This document shows, piece after piece, positions 36,047 to 44,216 of a stretch of 64,000 nt of DNA. Both the position numbers and the translations under genes were made by a program. The notes beneath the pieces were generated by a model. The model saw only the letters and a program-made list of their open reading frames with translations. It was not told where the DNA came from and did not search any database. Positions within the stretch are counted from its first letter, which is position 1. Each line of letters begins with the position of its first letter. The stretch lies in contig NZ_JBBYXL010000006.1 of NCBI RefSeq assembly GCF_039655865.1, positions 248,001-312,000 of the forward strand, given 5' to 3'. This DNA is from Prosthecobacter sp. SYSU 5D2 (GTDB lineage: Bacteria; Verrucomicrobiota; Verrucomicrobiia; Verrucomicrobiales; Verrucomicrobiaceae).

Positions 36047-36442
36047 TCAAAACAAGCCGGAGATCAATCCGGCTCCCACCAGGAGCAGGAGTGCACTAAC
36101 GAGCTTTTTCATCAAGCCGAACTCCATCTTCTTCAACCACCGGGCGGACAGGAATGCGCCCAGAAAAGCCGAGAGGCATACCAGCCCAATAAGCGGCCAG
36201 TCTGCCGAACGCTCTGATCGTAAAAAATCACCCGCATAGACAGGCAGCCTCGCCACATCAACCACCGCCGCCAGCACGATCCCCGTGGCAATGAACTTTT
36301 CCTTGGACAGACCCGCTTTCAACAAAAACAGACTGCGAAAAGCGTCCTGATTGCCAGAGAGTCCGCCAAAGAAGCCTGAGATAAATCCCCCCAGAGGCAG
36401 ATACCGGACATCAAGCGCCATCCGCTCAAAGGCCGGGATCAA
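36047..36442 (-). CDS. TSUP (TauE/SafE) family transporter, C-terminal half
   Basis: This 131-codon frame from TTG 36442 holds the second half of a TSUP carrier: LGGFISGFFGGLSGNQDAFRS is the typical start of the second repeat, followed by ATGIVLAAVVDVARLPVY and three more membrane segments. It overlaps the first half by 4 bases in another frame. One added base near 36440 would join the two into a normal protein of about 255 residues. Either this is a frameshifted gene or the halves are made separately by restart at TGA/TTG. TSUP carriers move sulfite, sulfoacetate, thiosulfate or related anions. Confidence 0.7.
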   Translation of the reverse strand: MIPAFERMALDVRYLPLGGFISGFFGGLSGNQDAFRSLFLLKAGLSKEKFIATGIVLAAVVDVARLPVYAGDFLRSERSADWPLIGLVCLSAFLGAFLSARWLKKMEFGLMKKLVSALLLLVGAGLISGLF

Positions 36443-36819
36443 CTCCAGATGACAAACAGGATGATGAGCAATCCAACGACCACCTTCACGGGCATCACAG
36501 AAATCTCCCGCCCTGCCAGGTTATATTCCAAAAGGGGCGTCATTTGCGCTAACCAGCCCAGCAACCAGGCTCCTGCCACTGCGGCCAAGATGGCAGGCAC
36601 ACCAAAGCGAATCACCACCTGAAAATCTGCCTTCAGGCCTAACAACCCAAGTTTGAACAAATTATTGGCGAGATGCACCACCGCACTGATGGCTATGGCG
36701 GTATCCAGCGGAAAAAACAGTGCGATGACCGGCATCAGCAGCGTTCCCAGGCCAAACCCGGAAAACAGCGTCAGGCTTGAGGCCAGAAACGCCACCAGTG
36801 CTATGACCAGGATTTCCAT
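36439..36819 (-). CDS. TSUP (TauE/SafE) family transporter, N-terminal half
   Basis: The ATG at 36819 has a GAGG ribosome-binding site 10 bases upstream (a GTG at 36828 is also possible). The 126-residue frame shows the first TSUP repeat (SLTLFSGFGLGTLLMPVIALFF) and four membrane segments, ending in LLIILFVIWS at the TGA. TSUP proteins normally continue straight into the second repeat, which here is found in the next frame. It follows the DoxX gene by 12 bases in the same operon. Confidence 0.7.
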   Translation of the reverse strand: MEILVIALVAFLASSLTLFSGFGLGTLLMPVIALFFPLDTAIAISAVVHLANNLFKLGLLGLKADFQVVIRFGVPAILAAVAGAWLLGWLAQMTPLLEYNLAGREISVMPVKVVVGLLIILFVIWS

Positions 36820-36831
36820 TGGAACCACGCC

Positions 36832-37278
36832 TCAGGAATCAGCTGCATCTCTGCGCTGGCGCATCCATGCATCCACTGAAAACGCTCCAGCTCCTACCAG
36901 CAGCAAAAACAGCGAGCCCATCACCACGGAAAAATCCGTACGTGCCTCGTGCGCCATCTTCCAAAAACCTTTGTTCGTGAGAATGGGTAGCTTGGTGGTC
37001 CACAGAGCCGTGAACATGATGGCCAGCAGAGGCAGCACGGTAAGGCGAGTCATGAAACCAACCAATACCAAGGCCCCGCAAATAATCTCAGATCCACCCA
37101 CGAACGCAGCGAGAAGTTCCGGCTCCGGCAGACCAATCTTGGCAAACCGCCCCGCACCCACTTCCGCAGGTAAAAGGAACTTCTGGATACCTTCCGACAG
37201 AAAGACCGCACCCACCATCAGACGGATAAGCGGAATGGCCGCATGGGTTGAAACAGCAGGTAATGTTGACACCTTCAT
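36832..37278 (-). CDS. DoxX-family membrane protein
   Basis: The 148-residue protein from ATG 37278 has four membrane segments and the DoxX motif pattern IPLIRLMVGAVFLSEGIQKFLLP near its start. DoxX proteins occur in thiosulfate:quinone oxidoreductase and in stress or sulfur-linked operons. Its pairing with a TSUP carrier suggests a role in handling a sulfur oxyanion or oxidative stress, which is inference. A GTG at 37296 is an alternative start but has its ribosome-binding site too close. Confidence 0.8.
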   Translation of the reverse strand: MKVSTLPAVSTHAAIPLIRLMVGAVFLSEGIQKFLLPAEVGAGRFAKIGLPEPELLAAFVGGSEIICGALVLVGFMTRLTVLPLLAIMFTALWTTKLPILTNKGFWKMAHEARTDFSVVMGSLFLLLVGAGAFSVDAWMRQRRDAADS

Positions 37279-37303
37279 GAAGATGAAAATATCCACCCCT
37301 CTT

Positions 37304-37320
37304 TAAACGTCAACCGTTTA
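37304..37320. promoter_or_regulatory. 17-bp palindrome upstream of the DoxX operon
   Basis: TAAACG-TCAAC-CGTTTA is a perfect inverted repeat whose near end lies 26 bases before the chosen ATG. A second small palindrome, ACGATTTTCGT (37320-37330), follows immediately. The position is right for a repressor operator controlling the DoxX/TSUP genes. No regulator gene is adjacent. Confidence 0.45.
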
Positions 37321-37521
37321 CGATTTTCGTAATATAAATCGATTCAGACTGCACGTTGCAGTGAGATGAAATTCCTGGCTGTTGAAGCCCCCGGCGGTGC
37401 CCTCCGCGTTTCATGGCCCAAGATTCTAGCACACCTCACCTAATTAAGCCTCTTCCGCCTGAATTCCCGCCCCGCTTCAGGTCTTCATAGGCCATGCTGC
37501 ATTCCATTCCCGCAATGATGA

Positions 37522-37947
37522 TCACTCCTCCGCCCCCACCAGCCTCAACAACCCCTTTGCATATTTCCTCATCTGCTTCTCACTCGGCCCGTCTGCCAGA
37601 TTTGAAAGCATGTCCGCAATCTTCACCTTCCTCGCCAGCGCCGATCCCGCGATCCCCTCCAGATACGCTTCATAATCCGTCCCCTCTGTCTTCGTCATCA
37701 GCACCACCACCTTCACCAGATGCGCCGGGATCCCCGCCTCCACCAGCGATTCCGCCGTAAGGCCAGAGTCCTCCAGGACATCATGCAGCCAAGCCACCAC
37801 TTGCGCATCCTTGTCATCCCCCACCCGCCCCACCACTGCCCTCGGATGTTCAATGTACGGAACCACCCCGCCCCGCCGGAATTGCCCCTCATGAGCCTCA
37901 GTCGCAATCTTCTGCGCAAGCTCCAACAATGAATCCGAGATCATCAT
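37522..37947 (-). CDS. HD-domain phosphohydrolase-like protein
   Basis: This 141-residue protein carries an HD domain: the metal residues are suggested by AHEGQFRRGGVVPYIEHPRAV (first His), VVAWLHDVLEDS (His-Asp pair near residue 53) and KIADMLSNLAD (second Asp). The pattern matches the small SpoT-like (p)ppGpp hydrolase or Mesh1 type rather than a large synthetase. It may hydrolyse (p)ppGpp or another nucleotide, but substrate is not proven by sequence. It stands 244 bases from the DoxX operon and 79 bases from the PH-domain gene. Confidence 0.8.
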   Translation of the reverse strand: MMISDSLLELAQKIATEAHEGQFRRGGVVPYIEHPRAVVGRVGDDKDAQVVAWLHDVLEDSGLTAESLVEAGIPAHLVKVVVLMTKTEGTDYEAYLEGIAGSALARKVKIADMLSNLADGPSEKQMRKYAKGLLRLVGAEE

Positions 37948-38028
37948 AGAAACAAGATTTCACACGCCCCCAAGCGTTCCGCAACTCCTTTGTCCCATCC
38001 ACCTTGGCCTGATTTTCGGGGGCCCCCT

Positions 38029-38790
38029 TCAATCCTCCCTCTTACCCTGTCCTCTTTGCAACTTCCGAACCAGTTCCTTCACTGCGTGCGCCCCCCGGAT
38101 ATCGCGAAACTGCACTTCGATCCCCGAATTTGCCGCCGAAGAAAAATCCACTGTGCCCAGCCCCAGCAGCCCCTTCAGCCCGCTTTCATACACATCGATG
38201 CTGCGGATGTCGCAGATCCGCACCTCCTTGGAACTGCGGCCCAGGATCCCCCACACCACCTCCACCCGCTCCTCCGTCACCACATACACCCTCGTTGCCC
38301 GCGCCACCCACACAGCCATCAAAACGCCCCCTGCGCACACCCCGCTCAGCAACGCATAATCCGGCTGGATCTGCAGTAGCATCCAGGTCGTGATCCCCAG
38401 GAGGAAAACCAAAAAAAGCGACTTTCCCGCCCCAAGCCACGCTGGGTGGGAGCGATGCAGGATTAGCTCCCCCGCCAACGTGAACTGCCCCTCGTCCAGC
38501 GGCAGTTCTCCCGTATCGTCATCATCCTCTTCCCATGGCAGATCTTCCTCCATCTCCCCCGGTGCGTCCGCACGGATTTCCCTGAACATCGGCCTCTCGA
38601 TCTGTGCCCCCGCCCGCGCCCTTGCCGCCCTCATATCCCCAATCACATCCCCCACTGTATGGTCCCGCCCGGTCACCGTATCTGCGCACAAATCTCCTCG
38701 CGCCAGCGACCCCCTCTCCACCAGGAGAAACAGATCCTCTTTGGACAGCAGCCCCGGAAACGCCGGATGTTCGTGCAGACGATAACGCAT
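38029..38790 (-). CDS. PH-domain (bPH2/YdbS-like) membrane protein
   Basis: This 253-residue protein has an N-terminal soluble region (about 1-55, LLSKEDLFLLVERGSLARGDLC) that looks like a GYF2/DUF4339-type module, then an acidic linker (PWEEDDDDTGE). A pair of membrane helices follows near residues 125-165, and a C-terminal bacterial PH domain (TRVYVVTEERVEVVWGILGRSSKEVRICDIRSIDV). Such proteins are membrane-bound and of unclear role. It is preceded by a 98-base divergent gap to vsr. Confidence 0.75.
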   Translation of the reverse strand: MRYRLHEHPAFPGLLSKEDLFLLVERGSLARGDLCADTVTGRDHTVGDVIGDMRAARARAGAQIERPMFREIRADAPGEMEEDLPWEEDDDDTGELPLDEGQFTLAGELILHRSHPAWLGAGKSLFLVFLLGITTWMLLQIQPDYALLSGVCAGGVLMAVWVARATRVYVVTEERVEVVWGILGRSSKEVRICDIRSIDVYESGLKGLLGLGTVDFSSAANSGIEVQFRDIRGAHAVKELVRKLQRGQGKRED

Positions 38791-38888
38791 GTTATAAAAC
38801 CGCCCCAGTCATAAAGGAATCCCCACAGAGATGCAAAAGACAAAACGACTTAGCCACGAAGGCCTGCACGTTGTAATATTGCCTCCTC

Positions 38889-39407
38889 ATGACCGACATC
38901 TTCACCCCCGAGAAGCGCAGCGAGGTCATGGCGCGCATCCGCTCCACAGGTAACAAAGATACTGAGTTGAAACTCATGGCCGCCCTGCGGGAGGCGGACA
39001 TCAAAGGCTGGCGGCGGCACGCAATCGTCAAGGTCGCCGCAGCGACAGCGGGCGGAGTGCGGACGACCTCGTCCGCATCCCCCAGAAGCAGAGCAGGTGA
39101 AAAGCCAAAAAAAACCGCCAAAATCGCTCTCAAAGTCCGTCCGGATTTCGTCTTCTGGCGCGCCCGTGTGGCCCTCTTTGTGGACGGGTGTTTCTGGCAC
39201 GGCTGCCCCAGGCATGGGACCCGGCCGCGACAGAACGGGGAGTTTTGGTCAGCCAAAATCCTCCGCAACCAAGCGCGAGATCGCAAAGTCAGTCGTGTAC
39301 TGCGCAGGGATGGCTGGTCGGTCCTGCGCATCTGGGAATGCACCCTGACTCCCCGCCGCATCATCGCCACCCTGGCGCGGGTGAAACGCGCCTTGGAGAG
39401 AAAATGA
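38889..39407 (+). CDS. vsr: Very-short-patch-repair (Vsr) endonuclease with an in-frame insertion
   Basis: Vsr nicks next to T:G mismatches arising from 5-methylcytosine deamination. The 172-residue protein has the N-terminal block FTPEKRSEVMARIRSTGNKDTELKL, the catalytic RPDFVF (Asp), VDGCFWHGCPRHGT with the metal/His cluster, and GWSVLRIWECTL. Between the GWRRH strand and RPDFV lie about 30 extra residues, Ala/Ser/Lys-rich, coded by palindromic DNA (39033-39077). No cytosine methyltransferase is nearby. The insertion sits in a loop next to the active site, so activity is plausible but unproven. Confidence 0.85.
   Translation: MTDIFTPEKRSEVMARIRSTGNKDTELKLMAALREADIKGWRRHAIVKVAAATAGGVRTTSSASPRSRAGEKPKKTAKIALKVRPDFVFWRARVALFVDGCFWHGCPRHGTRPRQNGEFWSAKILRNQARDRKVSRVLRRDGWSVLRIWECTLTPRRIIATLARVKRALERK
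39033..39077. repeat. Two consecutive palindromes inside vsr
   Basis: GTCGC-CGCA-GCGAC (39033-39046) is a perfect 5-bp hairpin. TGCGGACGA-CC-TCGTCCGCA (39058-39077) is a perfect 9-bp hairpin. They fall in the extra, low-complexity segment of Vsr that the family lacks, and look like a REP-type element inserted in frame. Confidence 0.7.
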
Positions 39408-39525
39408 GAGGCAGTCGCGATAACTCGATGGCCATGGGCAAACGAGTGGCAGTCGGTTCCAGGAATCATTGGTGACCTGCCGCCATTCTGCCGCCCCACG
39501 GTCAAAGGACTGCAGGTATTCGCTG

Positions 39526-40248
39526 CTAAAACTGCGGAAAGCCTCCCAGGGGGACAATGGTGTAGCCTTTGTCCTCGAGATCAAGGTTCACGATGGACAC
39601 GGCATCGAGCAGACTGCCGCCGAGAGCGTTGGCCTTGTCTGAAAGCTTGGTGTCAAAACGGAAACTGCTTTTGGAACTGTTGATTTCAAAAAAATTGCCC
39701 GCCAGATATTCCCCCAGATTGAGGGGGTCAGGGCGGAAGTCTTTGGACCAGCGGGTGTGCGTATGAAAGCCTTTGAGGCTGGGGGCGGCATTAATCGTGA
39801 ATCCAGCCTCTTTCAGTTTGATGCCTTTCCGATTGCCCACCAGATAACCTGACTTGGAATTCAAGATGTCTTCTTCATCACCCACATCAGCCAGATCATC
39901 AGCCCACCATGCATTGAACTGCGGATGGATTTCGAGGCTCTTCCCTTTGCCTGCAATATTTACATAATGGGAGGGGCCGCAGCCAAGGTATTCACCCTGA
40001 TATTGGTAGGCAATCTTGAGTTTCTTGTCCAGGGTGTAAAGCGCATAGAAGTCGTTGCCCAAGGTGGAACTGATGCCAATCTGCGTATCAGTCCGGCTCA
40101 TTTTGGTGATCTGGCTGGCGCTGCCGTCAAAGGAATACTGCATAATTTTGTTCACGGTGGTGCCGCGATAGATGCCGGAGTCGGCATGAACTGAGGCGCT
40201 GAAAGCAATAAATGCCGCACAGGCGCTGGTGATGAAGGACGTTTTCAT
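39526..40248 (-). CDS. Secreted hypothetical protein
   Basis: This 240-residue protein has a clear signal peptide (MKTSFITSACAAFIAFSASVHA) and a predicted beta-rich mature region (YRGTTVNKIMQYSFDG, DFYALYTLDKKLKIAYQYQGEYLGCG). Only one Cys is seen in the mature part and no catalytic motif is recognised. It is transcribed alone on the minus strand. I do not recognise the family. Confidence 0.7.
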   Translation of the reverse strand: MKTSFITSACAAFIAFSASVHADSGIYRGTTVNKIMQYSFDGSASQITKMSRTDTQIGISSTLGNDFYALYTLDKKLKIAYQYQGEYLGCGPSHYVNIAGKGKSLEIHPQFNAWWADDLADVGDEEDILNSKSGYLVGNRKGIKLKEAGFTINAAPSLKGFHTHTRWSKDFRPDPLNLGEYLAGNFFEINSSKSSFRFDTKLSDKANALGGSLLDAVSIVNLDLEDKGYTIVPLGGFPQF

Positions 40249-40368
40249 AGTTTACGAGCTTTATGTTAGACTTCACTGTCATGCCCTCCGGCAGGCTTTA
40301 CAGCCTGTCGTCCTGTGACGGATAAAAACCGGACAGGCCTCCTATGTCAACATAATTGGTTCGGCAGG

Positions 40369-41268
40369 TCAGTCTTTTTCAACCAGCTCGCTATCGTAAC
40401 GCTTTTGGTTAGCCTCCCACCAGGCGGCAGCTTCTGCCGGGTGTTCAAAGGACTTGCCAAATAAAAACTCCAAGGCTGCTGCGGCCTCCTGGCGCACCTC
40501 GGCCAGTGGTGCGTTCATTCCGGAGATCAGCACCGGAATGCCGGCATGGCTGGAACTGACCTGCAATTCCCCAATGGCTTGGAGAGCGACATCAGGATGG
40601 GCTGCCATGAGAGCTTTTCCGTAGATGCGATGACGGACGTGCTCTGTCTGGTGTTCAACAGCATCAAAGACGCTTAACCGGACCAGGGAATCTGGATCCA
40701 TGAGCGAGCTGCCGATGAAGTCAATGACATCCGGGCTGCGCACCTGCGAGGAAGCCAAAAGCGCCCTTGTGCGAAAGTCCTCATCCCCTGCGCGGATGGC
40801 GGATCGGAGCAGCGGAAGGATTTCAGGTGAAGTATTGCCCGACAGCAATTCCAGCGCCCGGTCACGCACAAGGCTGCTCATTTGCTCCTGGGGCGATTCA
40901 ATGATTTTTTTCAGAAAAGGCAGGATCATGACGGTGTAGAAACGGATTTCGATTTGATCCAGCATTTCAAGCCTGAACGTCTCGTCCCCCGTTTCCCAAA
41001 ACTCCTTTTCCATTTGTTCCCAAGCAGCCTGGTCGGTTTCATTGGACTCCCTGAACTCCCGTGGAATTTCGGGAGCCGATGGGAAGAAGGCAGATGCCTT
41101 GGGGGATGGAGGGACATGATTTTTTATCTCCTTTGCCAAGGTTGGGCCGCCAGGCACATTTTCCGGTTTTGCCTCGTCATCCAGAACACGCAGCATTAGC
41201 AGGCAGGCCAGCACGCCAAGCATAATGCCGGCGGCCAGAGCCGAAACAGTGTGAGGAACGGCTTTCAT
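40369..41268 (-). CDS. Membrane-anchored HEAT-repeat-like protein
   Basis: ATG 41268 gives 299 residues; the open frame upstream of it lacks coding character. A single membrane helix near residues 5-25 (SALAAGIMLGVLACLLMLRV) is followed by helical pairs such as SLVRDRALELLSGNTSPEILPLLRSA, RTRALLASSQVRSPDVIDFIG and LVRLSVFDAVEHQTE, the pattern of HEAT or PBS-lyase-like repeats used for protein contacts. It faces sufS with 268 bases between starts. Confidence 0.75.
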   Translation of the reverse strand: MKAVPHTVSALAAGIMLGVLACLLMLRVLDDEAKPENVPGGPTLAKEIKNHVPPSPKASAFFPSAPEIPREFRESNETDQAAWEQMEKEFWETGDETFRLEMLDQIEIRFYTVMILPFLKKIIESPQEQMSSLVRDRALELLSGNTSPEILPLLRSAIRAGDEDFRTRALLASSQVRSPDVIDFIGSSLMDPDSLVRLSVFDAVEHQTEHVRHRIYGKALMAAHPDVALQAIGELQVSSSHAGIPVLISGMNAPLAEVRQEAAAALEFLFGKSFEHPAEAAAWWEANQKRYDSELVEKD

Positions 41269-41536
41269 AACGCATTGAAAGGTGAAGAGGTTTCTCCGTG
41301 TGCAGCCCTGATGTATGACGCACGTCTCATCAGCGGAATTGCAGAAATTGTATGTGCGACAAATTTTCAAAGCTCAATCAAGCTGTCTGGCGTTTCCACA
41401 CTCGCGCCTGACATAGGATTTTGTCCGGTATGAATGAACCCCCGTTTGATGGGAAAAGTATTCAGACTGCGTAGCCCTCGCCCTCTTGCGCTGCGTAAAC
41501 TCCAATGTTACTTCAAGCTTTCCCGATTACACTTCC

Positions 41537-42751
41537 ATGGACTGGCCACAACTGCGCGCTGATTTTCCCATCCTCAACCAGGAGGTGCATGGTCATCCGC
41601 TTGTGTACTTTGACAATGCCGCCAGCAGCCAGAAGCCGCGCCAGGTGATTGACGCCCTGGTTCATTATTACCAGCACGACCATGCCAACGTGCATCGCGG
41701 CCTGCATGAACTGAGCATGCGCGCCACCGACGCTTTCGAAGCCACTCGGAAAAAAGTCGCCCGTTTTATCGGGGCCGCCCGTGAGGAAGAGATCATCTAC
41801 ACACGCGGCACCACGGAGGGCATCAACCTCGTCGCCCAGGTCTGGTCCTCCCAGTATCTGAAGCCAGGGGATGTCATCCTGCTCACCGGCATGGAGCATC
41901 ACAGCAACCTTGTTCCCTGGCAGCTTGCGGCCAAACGCAGCGGGGCCGTTGTAAAACACATCCCTGTTTTGGAGAACGGAACCCTGGACCTTGAGGCGGC
42001 TGAATCCCTCCTCAATGAGCAGGTGAAAGTCTTCGCCTGCGTCCACATTTCCAATTCCCTCGGCACGATCAATCCGGTGAAGGAGCTGTGTGGCAAAGCG
42101 CGCGCCCTCGGCGCCATGACCCTGGTGGACGGTGCTCAGGCAGTCGGACATGTGCCGGTGAACGTCCAGGACATAGGCTGTGATTTTTACGCCTTCTCCG
42201 GTCACAAAATGTGCGCCCCCACCGGCATCGGCGCTCTTTACGGCCGCTATGAACTGCTAGAAAAAATGGACCCCTGGCATGGCGGTGGCGAAATGATCAC
42301 CACCGTCACGATGGAAACCGCCGCTTATAAGGCACCACCCGCCAAGTTTGAAGCCGGCACGCCAAACATTGCCGATGTCATCGGCCTCGGTGCAGCCATT
42401 GATTATCTGGAAAGCATCGGGATGGAAAACATCCAGGCTCACGGTCTGGAACTGACCGCCTATGCCTATGCGCAGATGCAGACCCTGCCCGGCATCCGCA
42501 TCCTCGGCCCGGAGCAGCCCCGGGCCTCCCTCATCGCCTTTGCCCTGGACTGTGCGCATCCCCATGACCTGGTGGAATTTGCCAACACCTATGGCCTGGC
42601 TCTTCGCGGCGGCCATCACTGCACGCAGCCGCTGATGAAGCGCTTCAAGCTCCCTGGCACCAGCCGCGCCAGTTTTTACTTTTACAACACCCAGGCCGAG
42701 GTGGACCAGATGATGAACATCCTCAACCAGGCCGTAAAATTTTTCTCCTGA
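41537..42751 (+). CDS. sufS: Cysteine desulfurase, SufS type
   Basis: SufS takes sulfur from cysteine for Fe-S cluster assembly using PLP. ATG 41537 gives 404 residues starting with the family block LRADFPILNQEVHGHPLVYFDNAASSQKP. The PLP Lys is in FSGHKMCAPTGIGALYG near residue 224, with the upstream His in TGMEHHSNLVPW. The catalytic Cys is in ALRGGHHCTQPL near residue 362. The stop overlaps the sufU start by one base, so sulfur is passed to SufU. The SufBCD genes are not in the window. Confidence 0.96.
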   Translation: MDWPQLRADFPILNQEVHGHPLVYFDNAASSQKPRQVIDALVHYYQHDHANVHRGLHELSMRATDAFEATRKKVARFIGAAREEEIIYTRGTTEGINLVAQVWSSQYLKPGDVILLTGMEHHSNLVPWQLAAKRSGAVVKHIPVLENGTLDLEAAESLLNEQVKVFACVHISNSLGTINPVKELCGKARALGAMTLVDGAQAVGHVPVNVQDIGCDFYAFSGHKMCAPTGIGALYGRYELLEKMDPWHGGGEMITTVTMETAAYKAPPAKFEAGTPNIADVIGLGAAIDYLESIGMENIQAHGLELTAYAYAQMQTLPGIRILGPEQPRASLIAFALDCAHPHDLVEFANTYGLALRGGHHCTQPLMKRFKLPGTSRASFYFYNTQAEVDQMMNILNQAVKFFS

Positions 42752-43194
42752 TGGCCCTCTCCGACGAACTCCGCGACCTCTACCAGCAAGTGATCCTCGA
42801 TCACTCCAAAAATCCACGCAACCACGGCGAACTCACCGGAGACTGCGTTCATGTCCATGGCGACAATCCCACCTGTGGGGACGAGATTGACATGTGGGTC
42901 AGGTTCGGCCCTGAAGGCCAGGTGGAAGACATCAAATTCACCGGCCAGGGCTGCGCCATCAGCCAGGCCAGTGCCTCCATGATGACCGTCAAAATCAAAG
43001 GTGCCGAAGGTGCCAAGGCCAGGGCCATGCTGGAGGACTTCCGCCACGTCGTCCTGGGCGATGCCCCCGTCAAAGATGAAGACGCCCTCGGCGAACTCAT
43101 CCTTCTTGAAGGTGTGCAGAAATTCCCCCAGCGCGTTAAATGTGCCATGCTCGGCTGGCGTGCCCTCGAGCAGGCCATGGGCGAGCAGAAGTGA
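42751..43194 (+). CDS. sufU: Fe-S cluster assembly sulfurtransferase SufU
   Basis: This 147-residue protein has the three SufU/IscU cysteines in the contexts NPTCGDEIDMW, GQGCAISQASASMM and RVKCAMLGW. Length and the 1-base overlap with sufS match the SufU type, in which zinc-bound SufU accepts persulfide sulfur from SufS. The GEL-motif region DALGELILLEGVQ is present. The pair makes up a minimal sulfur-transfer unit. Confidence 0.94.
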   Translation: MALSDELRDLYQQVILDHSKNPRNHGELTGDCVHVHGDNPTCGDEIDMWVRFGPEGQVEDIKFTGQGCAISQASASMMTVKIKGAEGAKARAMLEDFRHVVLGDAPVKDEDALGELILLEGVQKFPQRVKCAMLGWRALEQAMGEQK

Positions 43195-43294
43195 CGGACT
43201 CAGTCCTCGAAAAAACGGTCCGCATCACAATAGGGTGTCAAAACAGCCCATCCGAGCGCAAGGTGACCGCTTCTGCAAAACGTTGAATGTGCCC

Positions 43295-44179
43295 ATGTCT
43301 CCTGTTCTTCGCCTTTGTGTCATCGCCATCCTTGGACTCTTCATGGACGCCTCCTTTGCCAAGGAACCGTTTAAGCCCAACCTCGGCCCGGACCTGCCCA
43401 CCATCACAGTCATCTGCGGAGATGTCACCCTGGTGCTACGGCAGGCCTCCCAATGGACACCTTCGCGCATTGACTATCGCGGCTCGCCCATGACCACCGA
43501 GCGCAGCGCCTACGGCACTGTCTTCTCCTTCAATGAGGTCGGTTTTATCGGTACCGGTCATCTGGAAAACGAACCTGAGCCCTTAAAATCCCTCACCTTC
43601 ATCCTGGATGGTCAGCCCGTGGCCGTACCCACCGCCGAGATGAAAGGGCAGACCTTCCGTTTCGAGCGCACCTCCCGCATCCGCAACTTTGACCTCACCT
43701 GCATCATTGAGATTCGCGACAACCGCCTCTATGAGACCACCACCGTCCATACTGACGAGGAACAACCCTTGAACTTGGTCTATCACTTCATGCACGCCTG
43801 GGTGCCCACCGTCACCGCCTACCTCGCCGGGCAGGATGCCGCGCCTGATGGCTCCATCTCCGGCGAGCTTCTGGATACCCCGGAAACCCTGCGCCAGTTT
43901 TACATCAACAAACGCGTGGACTGGATCTCCGTCTATGACGCCAAAAGCAGCCAGTATGCCGTCTCCCGGCTCACTCAGGTCCCGGCGAAAGGCAGCCACA
44001 TCTCCATGATCTGGAACGTCCCGCCCACCTACCGGAAGTACTATCTCAAATGCTTCAGTAAAGACACCGTCCCCGCCAACTTCACCGGCACCTGGAAAAT
44101 GACCACCGCCTTTGGCGCAGTCTCCGTCGCTGAATGGTCAACCTCAGCCCGCGAAACCGCTGCGGCTTTGAAGCCGTGA
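43295..44179 (+). CDS. Secreted hypothetical protein
   Basis: ATG 43295 gives 294 residues with a signal peptide (MSPVLRLCVIAILGLFMDASFA). The mature protein is rich in predicted beta strands, with aromatic and charged runs (SAYGTVFSFNEVGFIGTGHLE, TFRFERTSRIRNFDLTCIIEI, LVYHFMHAWVPTVTAYL), a pattern seen in secreted carbohydrate-active or structural beta-sandwich proteins. No catalytic motif is identified. It lies between sufU and mutM on the same strand, 100 bases after sufU. I do not recognise the family. Confidence 0.75.
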   Translation: MSPVLRLCVIAILGLFMDASFAKEPFKPNLGPDLPTITVICGDVTLVLRQASQWTPSRIDYRGSPMTTERSAYGTVFSFNEVGFIGTGHLENEPEPLKSLTFILDGQPVAVPTAEMKGQTFRFERTSRIRNFDLTCIIEIRDNRLYETTTVHTDEEQPLNLVYHFMHAWVPTVTAYLAGQDAAPDGSISGELLDTPETLRQFYINKRVDWISVYDAKSSQYAVSRLTQVPAKGSHISMIWNVPPTYRKYYLKCFSKDTVPANFTGTWKMTTAFGAVSVAEWSTSARETAAALKP

Positions 44180-44216
44180 GCTGGCTTTGGCTTTATCAGC
44201 GGCTCGTTCCAAAACC

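Noticed and set aside
38889-39407. Restriction-modification locus around vsr
   Set aside because: No cytosine methyltransferase or restriction enzyme gene lies on either side.
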